DNA of 34,174 bases from a virus. The notes beneath the pieces are model-generated. The model ran no database searches and was not told the DNA's origin. It saw nothing but the letters and a program-made list of their open reading frames with translations. Where the stretch lies: positions 1-34,174 of IMG/VR virus record IMGVR_UViG_3300035181_000879, one strand, 5' to 3'. Shown here piece after piece: positions 6,853 through 12,210 of this stretch; the stretch's first letter is position 1; the number at the start of each line of letters is the position of its first letter. Position numbers and translations under genes: made by a program.

Positions 6853-6904
6853 TCGCTGTATAAACGATAAAGGTTGATGATACGATAATTAATGCTGTGA
6901 TCAT
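6827..6904 (-). CDS. Possible 25-residue membrane peptide
   Basis: ATG 6904 has an excellent AAAGGAG site 5 bases upstream and encodes MITALIIVSSTFIVYTAINL followed by IQAFW and a stop. The whole peptide is one hydrophobic segment. Its 3' end overlaps the converging gene 6673-6852 by 26 bp. The ribosome site is the main support. It might act as a small holin-like or toxin-like membrane peptide, but this is not shown by the sequence. Confidence 0.4.
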   Translation of the reverse strand: MITALIIVSSTFIVYTAINLIQAFW

Positions 6905-6956
6905 GTTAGCTCCTTTCTTATAGCAATTATGTACCAATGAAAACTAAATTAATAAT

Positions 6957-7156
6957 AGGTGGGGCGCATGGGAATCTAACCCATGGCCTATATTTCCATC
7001 AATCTCCTGTTCCACAATTTCACTTTTGCAAAAGCTTGATCGCTTCCACCTCAGATGGCAATTGTCACGTTACATAGTTTTCGGTATGCATCCCTTGAAC
7101 TAAGTTAGGCTTGACGTTCAATAACAAGCAGCATCTCTTCTACTGCGCTCGCCCCA
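6957..7156 (-). ncRNA. tRNA-like (possibly tmRNA-like) structured RNA, about 200 nt
   Basis: On the minus strand TGGGGCG (7156-7150) pairs perfectly with CGCCCCA (6966-6960), a 7-bp acceptor-like stem followed by CCT in place of CCA. Just inside the 3' side is a T-arm-like hairpin, CATGGG-TTAGATT-CCCATG, with a 7-base loop one change from the canonical TTCGATT. Just inside the 5' side GCAG pairs with CTGC across an 11-base loop, like a D-arm, and GCTTG/CAAGC follows. The centre, about 130 nt, holds further pairings (ATCAA/TTGAT, CTTTT/AAAAG). The length fits a tmRNA-like molecule, but the conserved tmRNA 5' sequence is absent. It lies within a 383-bp gene-free stretch (6905-7287). Confidence 0.4.
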
Positions 7157-7190
7157 TAAATTGTGCGGACTTTTTAATCTTCATTCTCGC

Positions 7191-7228
7191 GTGTGTTTTC
7201 CGCTTATATCCCGTATTCGGGAACACAC
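7191..7228. other. Nested inverted repeat in the gene-free stretch
   Basis: GTGTGTT (7191-7197) pairs with AACACAC (7222-7228), enclosing a second hairpin CCCG-TATT-CGGG (7210-7221). A T-rich run follows on the plus strand (TATTTTTCT). It lies just upstream of the tRNA-like RNA on the minus strand and may be part of its leader or a terminator for plus-strand transcription. Confidence 0.4.
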
Positions 7229-7270
7229 CATATTTTTCTCTAGTTAATAATAAGTTATTCATACGGATTT

Positions 7271-7289
7271 ACGTTCGGCAACGTTTTTT
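7271..7289 (+). terminator. Rho-independent terminator candidate
   Basis: ACGTT-CGGC-AACGT followed by TTTTT (7285-7289) on the plus strand. The stem is short (5 bp) but the tetraloop is tight and the T-run clean. It would stop rightward transcription coming from the 6673 gene, protecting the leftward genes beyond. It overlaps the end of the minus-strand gene 7288-7566 by two bases. Confidence 0.5.
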
Positions 7290-7566
7290 AGTACTCTATC
7301 TTATGTCGTTTAATATTACATAATCCAGCCGAATTGCATTGCATGTCAGAAATATAACGTGTATTTTTTAAATCTGCAAAACATTGCACGAAATATGTTG
7401 TCCGACTACCTTCATGATGAATGGTGTAATAATGTTTCCAGCTTTCTTTTGCTTGCTGCTCGCACGCATCCATGGATTCATAACCATAGTGTGACTCGTT
7501 TAGATGATAGTCATTTGATAGGATTGATAGCGTCCATACGACACTAGCAGCGATTGTATTTAACAT
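7288..7566 (-). CDS. Small probable exported protein
   Basis: A 92-residue protein. ATG 7566 is preferred over an upstream in-frame ATG because GGGGA lies 5 bases before it. Residues 1-18 (MLNTIAASVVWTLSILSN) form a hydrophobic N-terminus, a likely signal peptide or anchor. The mature part contains four Cys (in MDACEQQ, FVQCFAD, DMQCNSAGLC), consistent with disulfides in the periplasm, and a DACEQQAKESW pattern seen in several small phage exported proteins. Candidate roles include superinfection exclusion or envelope modification, but no family is recognised. Confidence 0.6.
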   Translation of the reverse strand: MLNTIAASVVWTLSILSNDYHLNESHYGYESMDACEQQAKESWKHYYTIHHEGSRTTYFVQCFADLKNTRYISDMQCNSAGLCNIKRHKIEY

Positions 7567-7626
7567 TGTTTTCCCCACTCGTTGAACTATTTCCATTTTA
7601 GAAATAATTGGATTAATATTTTTTCA

Positions 7627-7806
7627 TTACCCTTCGAAAGACAACATTTTTGATGCTCTTGATGTTTCTTGGATATCTTTTGATTTGAAAGAAGGGACTA
7701 TTGTATTAAGCCGATGACAAAAGAATTCAGCGGCGGTTACTATGCTATTCCTTGGCGTTGGCGGCGTTATATCGGTTGGGTGAATCTTAGTTTTGTTGTG
7801 CTTCAT
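7627..7806 (-). CDS. Small protein with FFCxRL motif (possible paralogue of 6673-6852)
   Basis: A 59-residue product. ATG 7806 is chosen because AGAGGG lies 6 bases upstream; a second ATG at 7812 abuts that site. It overlaps the end of the 64-residue gene by 20 bp. The N-terminus is Lys, Thr and Pro rich, with TPPTPRNS. Residues 28-34 read FFCHRLN, and the end is SRASKMLSFEG. Length and motif position match the plus-strand gene at 6673-6852. Function unknown. Confidence 0.55.
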   Translation of the reverse strand: MKHNKTKIHPTDITPPTPRNSIVTAAEFFCHRLNTIVPSFKSKDIQETSRASKMLSFEG

Positions 7807-7981
7807 TTTCATCCCTCTTTAGTTGTTGCATTAAAAACACCCTGTTATTGATATCTCCGTAATTTTGGTCAAAGTTAACGAGCACCATGGTGGCATCAAT
7901 GATGCCACGAATGGTTCCTTTCTTATCTGGTTCACCGGGTTCAGAAAATATTACCCTGTCCATTACTTTTAGTTTGTTCAT
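7787..7981 (-). CDS. Hypothetical small beta-rich protein
   Basis: A 64-residue protein with a very strong AGGAGGAG site before ATG 7981. Residues 3-56 alternate like a small beta barrel: LKVMDRVIFSEPGEPDKKGT, IRGIIDATMVLVNFD, NRVFLMQQLKRDE. The D-R-V opening followed by G-T-I-x-G-I-I-D resembles small SH3-like barrels of phages, but no family can be named. It overlaps the next gene by 20 bp. Confidence 0.65.
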   Translation of the reverse strand: MNKLKVMDRVIFSEPGEPDKKGTIRGIIDATMVLVNFDQNYGDINNRVFLMQQLKRDENEAQQN

Positions 7982-8011
7982 TTGTGTCTCCTCCTTAGTT
8001 TAATTTATTCA

Positions 8012-8203
8012 TTACCATTTTGCCGGACAGTCCATGCATTGATTGCAATTGTATCCTTCACAACTATTTTCATGCTCGCAGTAGTTTTCAATCATTGCAT
8101 CAATTTTCTTTAATAAAGCTGTCCGATATTCTATGTTTTTGTGCCGTACATATCCTATTCCATCTTCAATTACAATTAGCTCTTCTTTCGTGAAATCGTT
8201 CAT
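8012..8203 (-). CDS. Small helical protein with Cys-rich C-terminus
   Basis: A 63-residue protein. ATG 8203 overlaps the stop of the upstream 55-residue gene (ATGA), with GGAG 8 bases before it. The N-terminal half (FTKEELIVIEDGIGYVRHKN, then TALLKKIDAMIENYC) resembles the common small phage proteins made of two helices that count bound partners. The C-terminus has six Cys and His residues (YCEHENSCEGYNCNQCMDCP) that could bind zinc. Function unknown. Confidence 0.65.
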   Translation of the reverse strand: MNDFTKEELIVIEDGIGYVRHKNIEYRTALLKKIDAMIENYCEHENSCEGYNCNQCMDCPAKW

Positions 8204-8367
8204 TCTTCAATCTCCAAACATTGATAATGCTTACATGAAGTCCAGCCGTCCTTTGATTCCTTAAATTGTTTGCCAGCATTTATGCATTGATTTTTTGATT
8301 TAACATTAATATTAATCATTCCTTTTGAGTCGCATGTCATCCATAAAATTAAAATCCATGTGCTCAT
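8200..8367 (-). CDS. Small probable exported Cys-rich protein
   Basis: A 55-residue gene. ATG 8367 overlaps the stop of the oxygenase-like gene (ATGA), has GGAG 7 bases before it, and its own stop overlaps the start of the next gene. Residues 1-11 (MSTWILILWMT) are hydrophobic. Four Cys follow in a CDSKG, QCINAGKQF, GWTSCKHYQC pattern typical of small disulfide-bonded exported phage proteins. Coupling at both ends strongly supports translation. Function unknown. Confidence 0.7.
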   Translation of the reverse strand: MSTWILILWMTCDSKGMININVKSKNQCINAGKQFKESKDGWTSCKHYQCLEIEE

Positions 8368-8669
8368 ATGCAAACTCCAAAACTAAGTATTAGCCCCTTT
8401 TCCAATGTGACTCCAAAAGAGTGCATTCTATCTGCTCTAAATAAATCGAACCTTCCGCGCAACTTCAAAAAATTATCCGTATGGCATAATCTATTTTTGC
8501 CTAAAAGTTGTATATTTAATCTGTAATGTTTTTTGTTGGCAACATCATCTGTATGATACCCAACCGCACACCCTGCTGAGTAACCTATTAAATAACAATC
8601 AAAACGCCAAAATGAATAAATCTTTAGCTTATTATAGAAATAATTTTGACGGCCTTTAACCAATTTCAT
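8364..8669 (-). CDS. Minimal 2OG-Fe(II) oxygenase-like protein
   Basis: A 101-residue protein. ATG 8669 overlaps the stop of the zinc-ribbon gene (ATGA), with GGGGA 9 bases before it. The pattern GCAVGYHTDDV (35-45), YRLNIQLLG (49-57) and RGRFDLFRADRMHSFGVTLE (71-90) followed by KGLILSFG matches the core of 2-oxoglutarate/Fe(II) oxygenases. H39, D41 and H83 would be the metal ligands, and K91 would take the place of the usual co-substrate arginine. About 100 residues is shorter than most of the family, so only the double-stranded beta-helix core is present. In phages such enzymes modify nucleic acid or protein. The target here is unknown and activity is inference. Confidence 0.55.
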   Translation of the reverse strand: MKLVKGRQNYFYNKLKIYSFWRFDCYLIGYSAGCAVGYHTDDVANKKHYRLNIQLLGKNRLCHTDNFLKLRGRFDLFRADRMHSFGVTLEKGLILSFGVCI

Positions 8670-8794
8670 CTGTAAAATTCCCCGCACTTCTTGCATTTAA
8701 ATACACTGTCTTCTGCTTGCTGGTCTGTGATTGCGCGTACTTTTTCTTGGAAACAACTGGGGAATATGCAGTATGTTTTTTCGAAATTGGTCAT
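8666..8794 (-). CDS. Zinc-ribbon peptide
   Basis: A 42-residue gene. ATG 8794 overlaps the stop of the Tad2-like gene, and its stop overlaps the start of the oxygenase-like gene, so it is coupled at both ends. Residues 9-14 (CIFPSC) and 34-37 (CKKC, followed by GEFYR) give a Cys4 zinc ribbon. Such mini-ribbons often act as nucleic-acid adaptors. The specific role is unknown. Confidence 0.7.
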   Translation of the reverse strand: MTNFEKTYCIFPSCFQEKVRAITDQQAEDSVFKCKKCGEFYR

Positions 8795-9171
8795 TGAACA
8801 ATCATCCAATCTTCGGCCGCAAAATCATTAAATTGCGGCATAAAGGGGAAGCTATCCATTGAATGGATGACCAGCGTATTTTCTGATGTGTCTAAATATA
8901 TATAGCAATCAAGCCATGTCTTAATACGTGCACGATAACCTGATTGCAAAAGCGGTATAATCTCACTAAAACTATATTCATTCGATGTATCATCATCAAC
9001 AAGCCAACTATCTGATATCATAATGTCTTCGCTGTAATAATAGTTTTGCAAAACAGGCTGAAAGGATTTTACGTTTTCATCCTCCATAAGAAAATATAAA
9101 CCATTAGAATAGATTTGCCGAGTTACCTTTTTGCCTTCTTTCAAAGCATTCACCGCATCACAGAACTTCAC
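8791..9171 (-). CDS. Tandem Tad2-like (DUF2829) protein, candidate Thoeris anti-defence
   Basis: A 126-residue protein starting at GTG 9171, which overlaps the stop of the upstream gene (GTGA) with GGGGA 6 bases before it. Residues 2-19 (KFCDAVNALKEGKKVTRQ) and 119-126 (AEDWMIVQ) match the start and end of the Tad2/DUF2829 fold, in which F-x-x-A-x-x-x-L-K-x-G-K-K-V-x-R is followed by a closing A-x-DW-x-V. The protein appears to hold two diverged copies: 1-60 (ending DSWLVDD) and 66-126 (FSEIIPLLQSGYRARIKTWL to DFAAEDWMIV). Single-domain Tad2 proteins assemble into multimers that sequester cyclic ADP-ribose signals of Thoeris defence. Similar activity here is inference. Confidence 0.65.
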   Translation of the reverse strand: MKFCDAVNALKEGKKVTRQIYSNGLYFLMEDENVKSFQPVLQNYYYSEDIMISDSWLVDDDTSNEYSFSEIIPLLQSGYRARIKTWLDCYIYLDTSENTLVIHSMDSFPFMPQFNDFAAEDWMIVQ

Positions 9172-9506
9172 CTTTTTCCCCTTGGTTTATCGGCATTTAA
9201 TTGTGGCTTAATTAAGTGCTTAAATTTAAATGATTCATCTGATGGCCAAGTGCTAGGGTCTTCTTTGTCATAATCCCATAGCGGTGGTTCCATTCTTATT
9301 CCGCAATCATCTAAATAGGTGCTTATCTTTAATGCGATAACTTCAATTTCTTTTTGTAAATTAATTTGGTCATACGCACCCATAGGCTGCGGTGCTTCAT
9401 GCCACATCTTATCTTCATCACGGTAGGGTTGAGAATCCTTTAAACGCTTACCAAGAGACTGTGCTTTATCATAATCTTTGCGCCATTCGTTGATATTAAA
9501 TTCCAT
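9168..9506 (-). CDS. Hypothetical phage protein
   Basis: A 112-residue protein. ATG 9506 is chosen because AAAGGTG lies 6 bases upstream; the longer frame would start inside a 13-bp inverted repeat. Residues 1-60 are predicted helical and charged (FNINEWRKDYDKAQSLGKRL, YDQINLQKEIEVIALKISTY). The second half is Trp and Pro rich (PPLWDYDKEDPSTWPSDESF). The C-terminus is basic. No family recognised. Its stop overlaps the Tad2-like start, so the two are likely co-produced. Confidence 0.65.
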   Translation of the reverse strand: MEFNINEWRKDYDKAQSLGKRLKDSQPYRDEDKMWHEAPQPMGAYDQINLQKEIEVIALKISTYLDDCGIRMEPPLWDYDKEDPSTWPSDESFKFKHLIKPQLNADKPRGKR

Positions 9507-9536
9507 TTTCACACCTTTGCATTGTTTAATGTTGTA

Positions 9537-9574
9537 GGTAATTAACCCCATTATTTTACTAGGGGTTAATTACC
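9537..9574. repeat. 13-bp perfect inverted repeat between DUF669 and the next gene
   Basis: GGTAATTAACCCC (9537-9549) and GGGGTTAATTACC (9562-9574) pair perfectly across a 12-base loop. On the plus strand it is followed by TTTTAG. In the minus-strand transcript it would be a stable hairpin 10 bp after the DUF669 stop codon and 30 bp before the next start, suited to 3'-end protection or partial termination that sets the DUF669 dosage. Confidence 0.75.
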
Positions 9575-9584
9575 TTTTAGCTAA

Positions 9585-10067
9585 TTAAAATTGTATGTCA
9601 TCATCAGGGAACGGGGGAACGTCTGTTGCAGGTGACCCAGTAGACACAACAATGTAGTCATCAATCTTGTTTTTATCAGAATAACGACTTCCAGCTGGCT
9701 TGCCTTTAAGCTTATCTGCAGGGATTTCGTTACCTTGCTCAATAGCTACCTTTACACGCACACGATTACCGATAACTACATCAGAACAAAGCTTGCCCGC
9801 TTCATAATCTTTTGTAAGTCCTGCGGCATTTGCAAAACGGATAACCTTCCACATCATCGCCTTAGTAAAGACTAGAAAATCTCTAACATCATGACTTTTG
9901 CCCGTAGCATCAAATACCTGTATGGTCATATCCATCATAGGATTACCACTATTAGCTGACACCTTATCTTCTGATGATAGAATAACGGCATCATATTCGC
10001 CCTCTTTAAGCAGTTGAAACCGCTCTTGGTTTGCTTGTTGTTCTGTGTACACTTCATAATGAAACAT
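9585..10067 (-). CDS. DUF669 family, probable single-stranded DNA binding protein
   Basis: A 160-residue protein with AAAGGAG before ATG 10067. The pattern LKEGEYDAVILSSEDKVSAN, GNPMMDMTIQVFD, VRDFLVF and AGKLCSDVVIGNRVRVKVAI is that of the phage DUF669 family, an OB-fold-like group encoded beside recombination ATPases. The C-terminus (151-160) is PPFPDDDIQF, which imitates the acidic DDDIPF tail by which bacterial SSB recruits repair and replication proteins. Together with the neighbouring Sak4-like ATPase it forms a recombination pair. Confidence 0.8.
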   Translation of the reverse strand: MFHYEVYTEQQANQERFQLLKEGEYDAVILSSEDKVSANSGNPMMDMTIQVFDATGKSHDVRDFLVFTKAMMWKVIRFANAAGLTKDYEAGKLCSDVVIGNRVRVKVAIEQGNEIPADKLKGKPAGSRYSDKNKIDDYIVVSTGSPATDVPPFPDDDIQF

Positions 10068-10275
10068 CTATTTCTCCTTTAATGTGACTCCATCTTTTAT
10101 TTCGAACAATTCTATCTATGGTAGAAATTGATACCCCATAAATTACGGATAACTTAGTACAATTCATTTCTTTTGAATATAATTTTCTTATAGAAATAAT
10201 ATCCTTATCATTTAACTTTGATATTCCATTTTTGATTCCTGGCGATCCTCCATAACCGTTTAACCTTCTATTTGT
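10054..10275 (-). pseudogene. Remnant of an HNH-type homing endonuclease C-terminal HTH domain
   Basis: In the frame overlapping the end of the ATPase gene and the start of the DUF669 gene, the minus strand reads NGYGGSPGIKNGISKLNDKD, then ISIRKLYSKEMNCTKLSVIY, then GVSISTIDRIVRNKRWSHI. This matches the G-x-KNG-x-SKLT-x-x-x-V-x-x-IR linker and helix-turn-helix found at the C-terminus of phage HNH homing endonucleases. No ATG, GTG or TTG precedes the domain in frame and no HNH motif is present, so it appears to be the tail left by a deleted homing gene. An internal start at M48 would give only half the HTH. Confidence 0.6.
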
Positions 10276-11102
10276 TTTTTCAAATGGGAGATAATCTTTA
10301 AAATAGTATCTTCTGGAAGCTCATCAAAACTCATCGAATTAGACTTAGCTAGCCATTTATCAATGGTAGCCTGTGGTACATTTAATAAATCTACGATTCT
10401 TTTAAGTTCTGTTATTTGTTCATCGGTTGCAATTTTCTCTGGGACAGCTTCTTGTTCAAGAATATCTCTTCCATATCTTTTTGCTATTTCATCATAAGAA
10501 AAAGGAAATGTTTCTCCGTCTGGAAATGATGCTATCCTAGATTTTTTAACTAACCCCACCCTTTCTTTTCCACGCTTTTGTACTTCAAATACCAAATCAA
10601 AAAGAAAATCTAACTTTTTGTATCCATCATACGTTTTTCCAAGAACAGATAAATTAGAACCATATTCATTTTTTGAATGACACGTTAAAATTACATTCAT
10701 CGGTAGCCTTAAAAGCAGATTTAATAATTGCTTCATTTTTTTATTGCTATGCGCATAATGACGACCAAACTCAGAACCAACTTCTTTTTCAGACTTATCA
10801 AGTAAATCATTATAAAGTGTAGTCAAAGGGTCTATCACTACTGTTTTATATTCATGTTTTTCTGTTAATAACGATTTTACTTCTTGAATCAATTCATCAA
10901 AATCTGTAGTTTGAAATACAGCACCACCATTATCATTAATGGTATCTACATATTGATCGTTAACACTGCCTTTTTCTGTATCAATTAAATACACTTTTGG
11001 GAAACTTATTGCCGCAGTAGTTTTTCCAGCACCAGCATCACCATAAAACAACGCTTTTAATCTTTTTTCTGTTTTCTCAGGTTTAACGCCTCGTAATGCC
11101 AT
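10260..11102 (-). CDS. Phage RecA-like ATPase (AAA_24, Sak4-type recombinase)
   Basis: A 280-residue protein. ATG 11102 is chosen because AGAGAGG lies 7 bases upstream; the longer frame adds 27 residues without homology. Walker A is GDAGAGKTT (21-29), and Walker B is KTVVIDPLTT with D91. The layout is that of phage AAA_24 ATPases of the Sak4 single-strand annealing group: VYLIDTEKG after Walker A, NVILTCHSKNEY as sensor region, GYKKLDFLFDLVFEV in the C-terminal core. The last 60 residues are a helical extension. These proteins pair ssDNA in phage recombination with an SSB-like partner, here the DUF669 gene downstream. Confidence 0.85.
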   Translation of the reverse strand: MALRGVKPEKTEKRLKALFYGDAGAGKTTAAISFPKVYLIDTEKGSVNDQYVDTINDNGGAVFQTTDFDELIQEVKSLLTEKHEYKTVVIDPLTTLYNDLLDKSEKEVGSEFGRHYAHSNKKMKQLLNLLLRLPMNVILTCHSKNEYGSNLSVLGKTYDGYKKLDFLFDLVFEVQKRGKERVGLVKKSRIASFPDGETFPFSYDEIAKRYGRDILEQEAVPEKIATDEQITELKRIVDLLNVPQATIDKWLAKSNSMSFDELPEDTILKIISHLKKQIEG

Positions 11103-11192
11103 CTCAATTACCTCTCTTCTTAAATAACCATAAAGTCTTGCTTCTCTTGAAGCTGATACGTTCTTTAGCTTTAATACAGTCACGCATAACCA

Positions 11193-11432
11193 TTATTTGT
11201 CATCCTTTTCTAATTGGGTAATATGTCCGATTGCTGCAAAACGGGCTTCTTGTTCTGTGTCAAATCCATTACAATCTGACTCTGCTTTGAATTTTGAAAC
11301 ATGATCGAAATCGAAATTATGATTTTCATCATATATATTGTACGAGTACCATTTATCAGATGGATAATCATCGTCTGAATTCTCAAACACAATAAATTTA
11401 TGTGAACTAAAATATTCTATTAAATCCAACAT
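11193..11432 (-). CDS. Hypothetical small acidic protein
   Basis: A 79-residue protein. ATG 11432 overlaps the stop of the upstream gene by one base (TGATG), indicating coupling. It is acidic and aromatic in the N-terminal half (ENSDDDYPSDKWYSYNIYDE). The C-terminus FDTEQEARFAAIGHITQLEK follows the F-x-T-E-x-EAR-x-AAI-x-HI pattern seen in many small phage proteins of unknown function. Confidence 0.65.
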   Translation of the reverse strand: MLDLIEYFSSHKFIVFENSDDDYPSDKWYSYNIYDENHNFDFDHVSKFKAESDCNGFDTEQEARFAAIGHITQLEKDDK

Positions 11433-11959
11433 CAATATTTACTCCAGAATATTTCGCCTGAATCTTTGTCAGCGTATGAATGAAAACCATGCTCAGCCTG
11501 TAGATTGCATAATAGGTCATGACATGCCTCATCTAATACGTGTTGTAGGGGCTTTTTATAATATGCAATAATATTCTTGCGTGTAATGTCTGCAAACGTG
11601 TCTCGCGTCTCTTGGGTGTCTTCACGCATAAGTGACAACAAAGCGCATGTATAGTCATTATCTATAGCAATATCAGTGCCATGAACACATTCACCTGTTT
11701 CACGGTCTGTAGATTCCATATAGAGCCTAACTAGCTCCCCTTGCTCATCTTCTGGGATATTTAAGAATAGTAATTGATAGGCGTCACCATCATACTTACC
11801 GTATTGGTATGCTAATTCTTCTGCATAATCTGATAAATTTCTGGCGTTTGTCACAACGGTCAATCCTTTGAAAGTACCCTTTAATTCAAAAGGGTCATCA
11901 GTCCATGATGATTTTTCTTGATTGTTAATATATGTATACGGTACACTTTGTGCGTGCAT
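11432..11959 (-). CDS. Hypothetical phage early protein
   Basis: A 175-residue protein. ATG 11959 is chosen because GAGGGAT lies 5 bases upstream. It is acidic, with no signal peptide or membrane segment and no motif I recognise. Residues 33-65 (FKGLTVVTNARNLSDYAEEL then AYQYGKYDGDAYQ) look mixed alpha/beta. The C-terminal third is helical (VLDEACHDLLCNLQAEHGFH) with spaced Cys and His. It lies between the small membrane protein and the recombination genes of the leftward operon. Confidence 0.6.
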   Translation of the reverse strand: MHAQSVPYTYINNQEKSSWTDDPFELKGTFKGLTVVTNARNLSDYAEELAYQYGKYDGDAYQLLFLNIPEDEQGELVRLYMESTDRETGECVHGTDIAIDNDYTCALLSLMREDTQETRDTFADITRKNIIAYYKKPLQHVLDEACHDLLCNLQAEHGFHSYADKDSGEIFWSKY

Positions 11960-12031
11960 AGTAGATCCCTCAAGATTAATTATGTTCAGGGATGAAAGCC
12001 TGTAAACTTTCATCCCACTGCTTTATATCTT

Positions 12032-12184
12032 CTAAACCAATTTCAAATAATGTAAAACTACTGGAAATATCCAGCCCCCTACAACCAAACTAATAAGCCA
12101 ATTTAACTTGGACTCCATAATTTTAAATTTCACATCATGAACCCTTAACTTTACCTCATGCTCAATATATTGGTCGTTAGTCAT
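12032..12184 (-). CDS. Small membrane protein, copy B (paralogue of 5128-5370)
   Basis: A 50-residue gene. ATG 12184 has TAGG 9 bases upstream. YIEHEVKLRVHDVKFKI (6-22) and the membrane segment LISLVVGGWIFPVVLHYL (30-47) match YIEHEIQLRLHSELFKI and IILGSIWLPAILHYL of the 80-residue protein at 5128-5370, which has an extra coiled coil between them. The encoding DNA still shares the stretch ATGCTCAATATA. It is a duplicated membrane protein of the leftward module. Function unknown. Confidence 0.75.
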   Translation of the reverse strand: MTNDQYIEHEVKLRVHDVKFKIMESKLNWLISLVVGGWIFPVVLHYLKLV

Positions 12185-12210
12185 TTCTATACCTACTAAT
12201 TAAGAAGCCA

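Noticed and set aside
6957-7156. Confident tmRNA annotation
   Set aside because: The conserved 5' tmRNA sequence and a convincing tag peptide with an Ala-Ala end were not found; kept only as a tRNA-like candidate.
7111-7323. Plus-strand 70-residue frame starting with TTG
   Set aside because: No ribosome site, no motif, and it lies across inverted repeats and the tRNA-like RNA on the opposite strand.
9507-9551. Longer N-terminus for the 9168-9506 gene
   Set aside because: The extra codons come from the 13-bp inverted repeat and lack a ribosome site, while ATG 9506 has AAAGGTG.
11103-11183. 27-residue N-terminal extension of the RecA-like ATPase
   Set aside because: The AGAGAGG site precedes ATG 11102 and the extension has no family match to AAA_24 ATPases.
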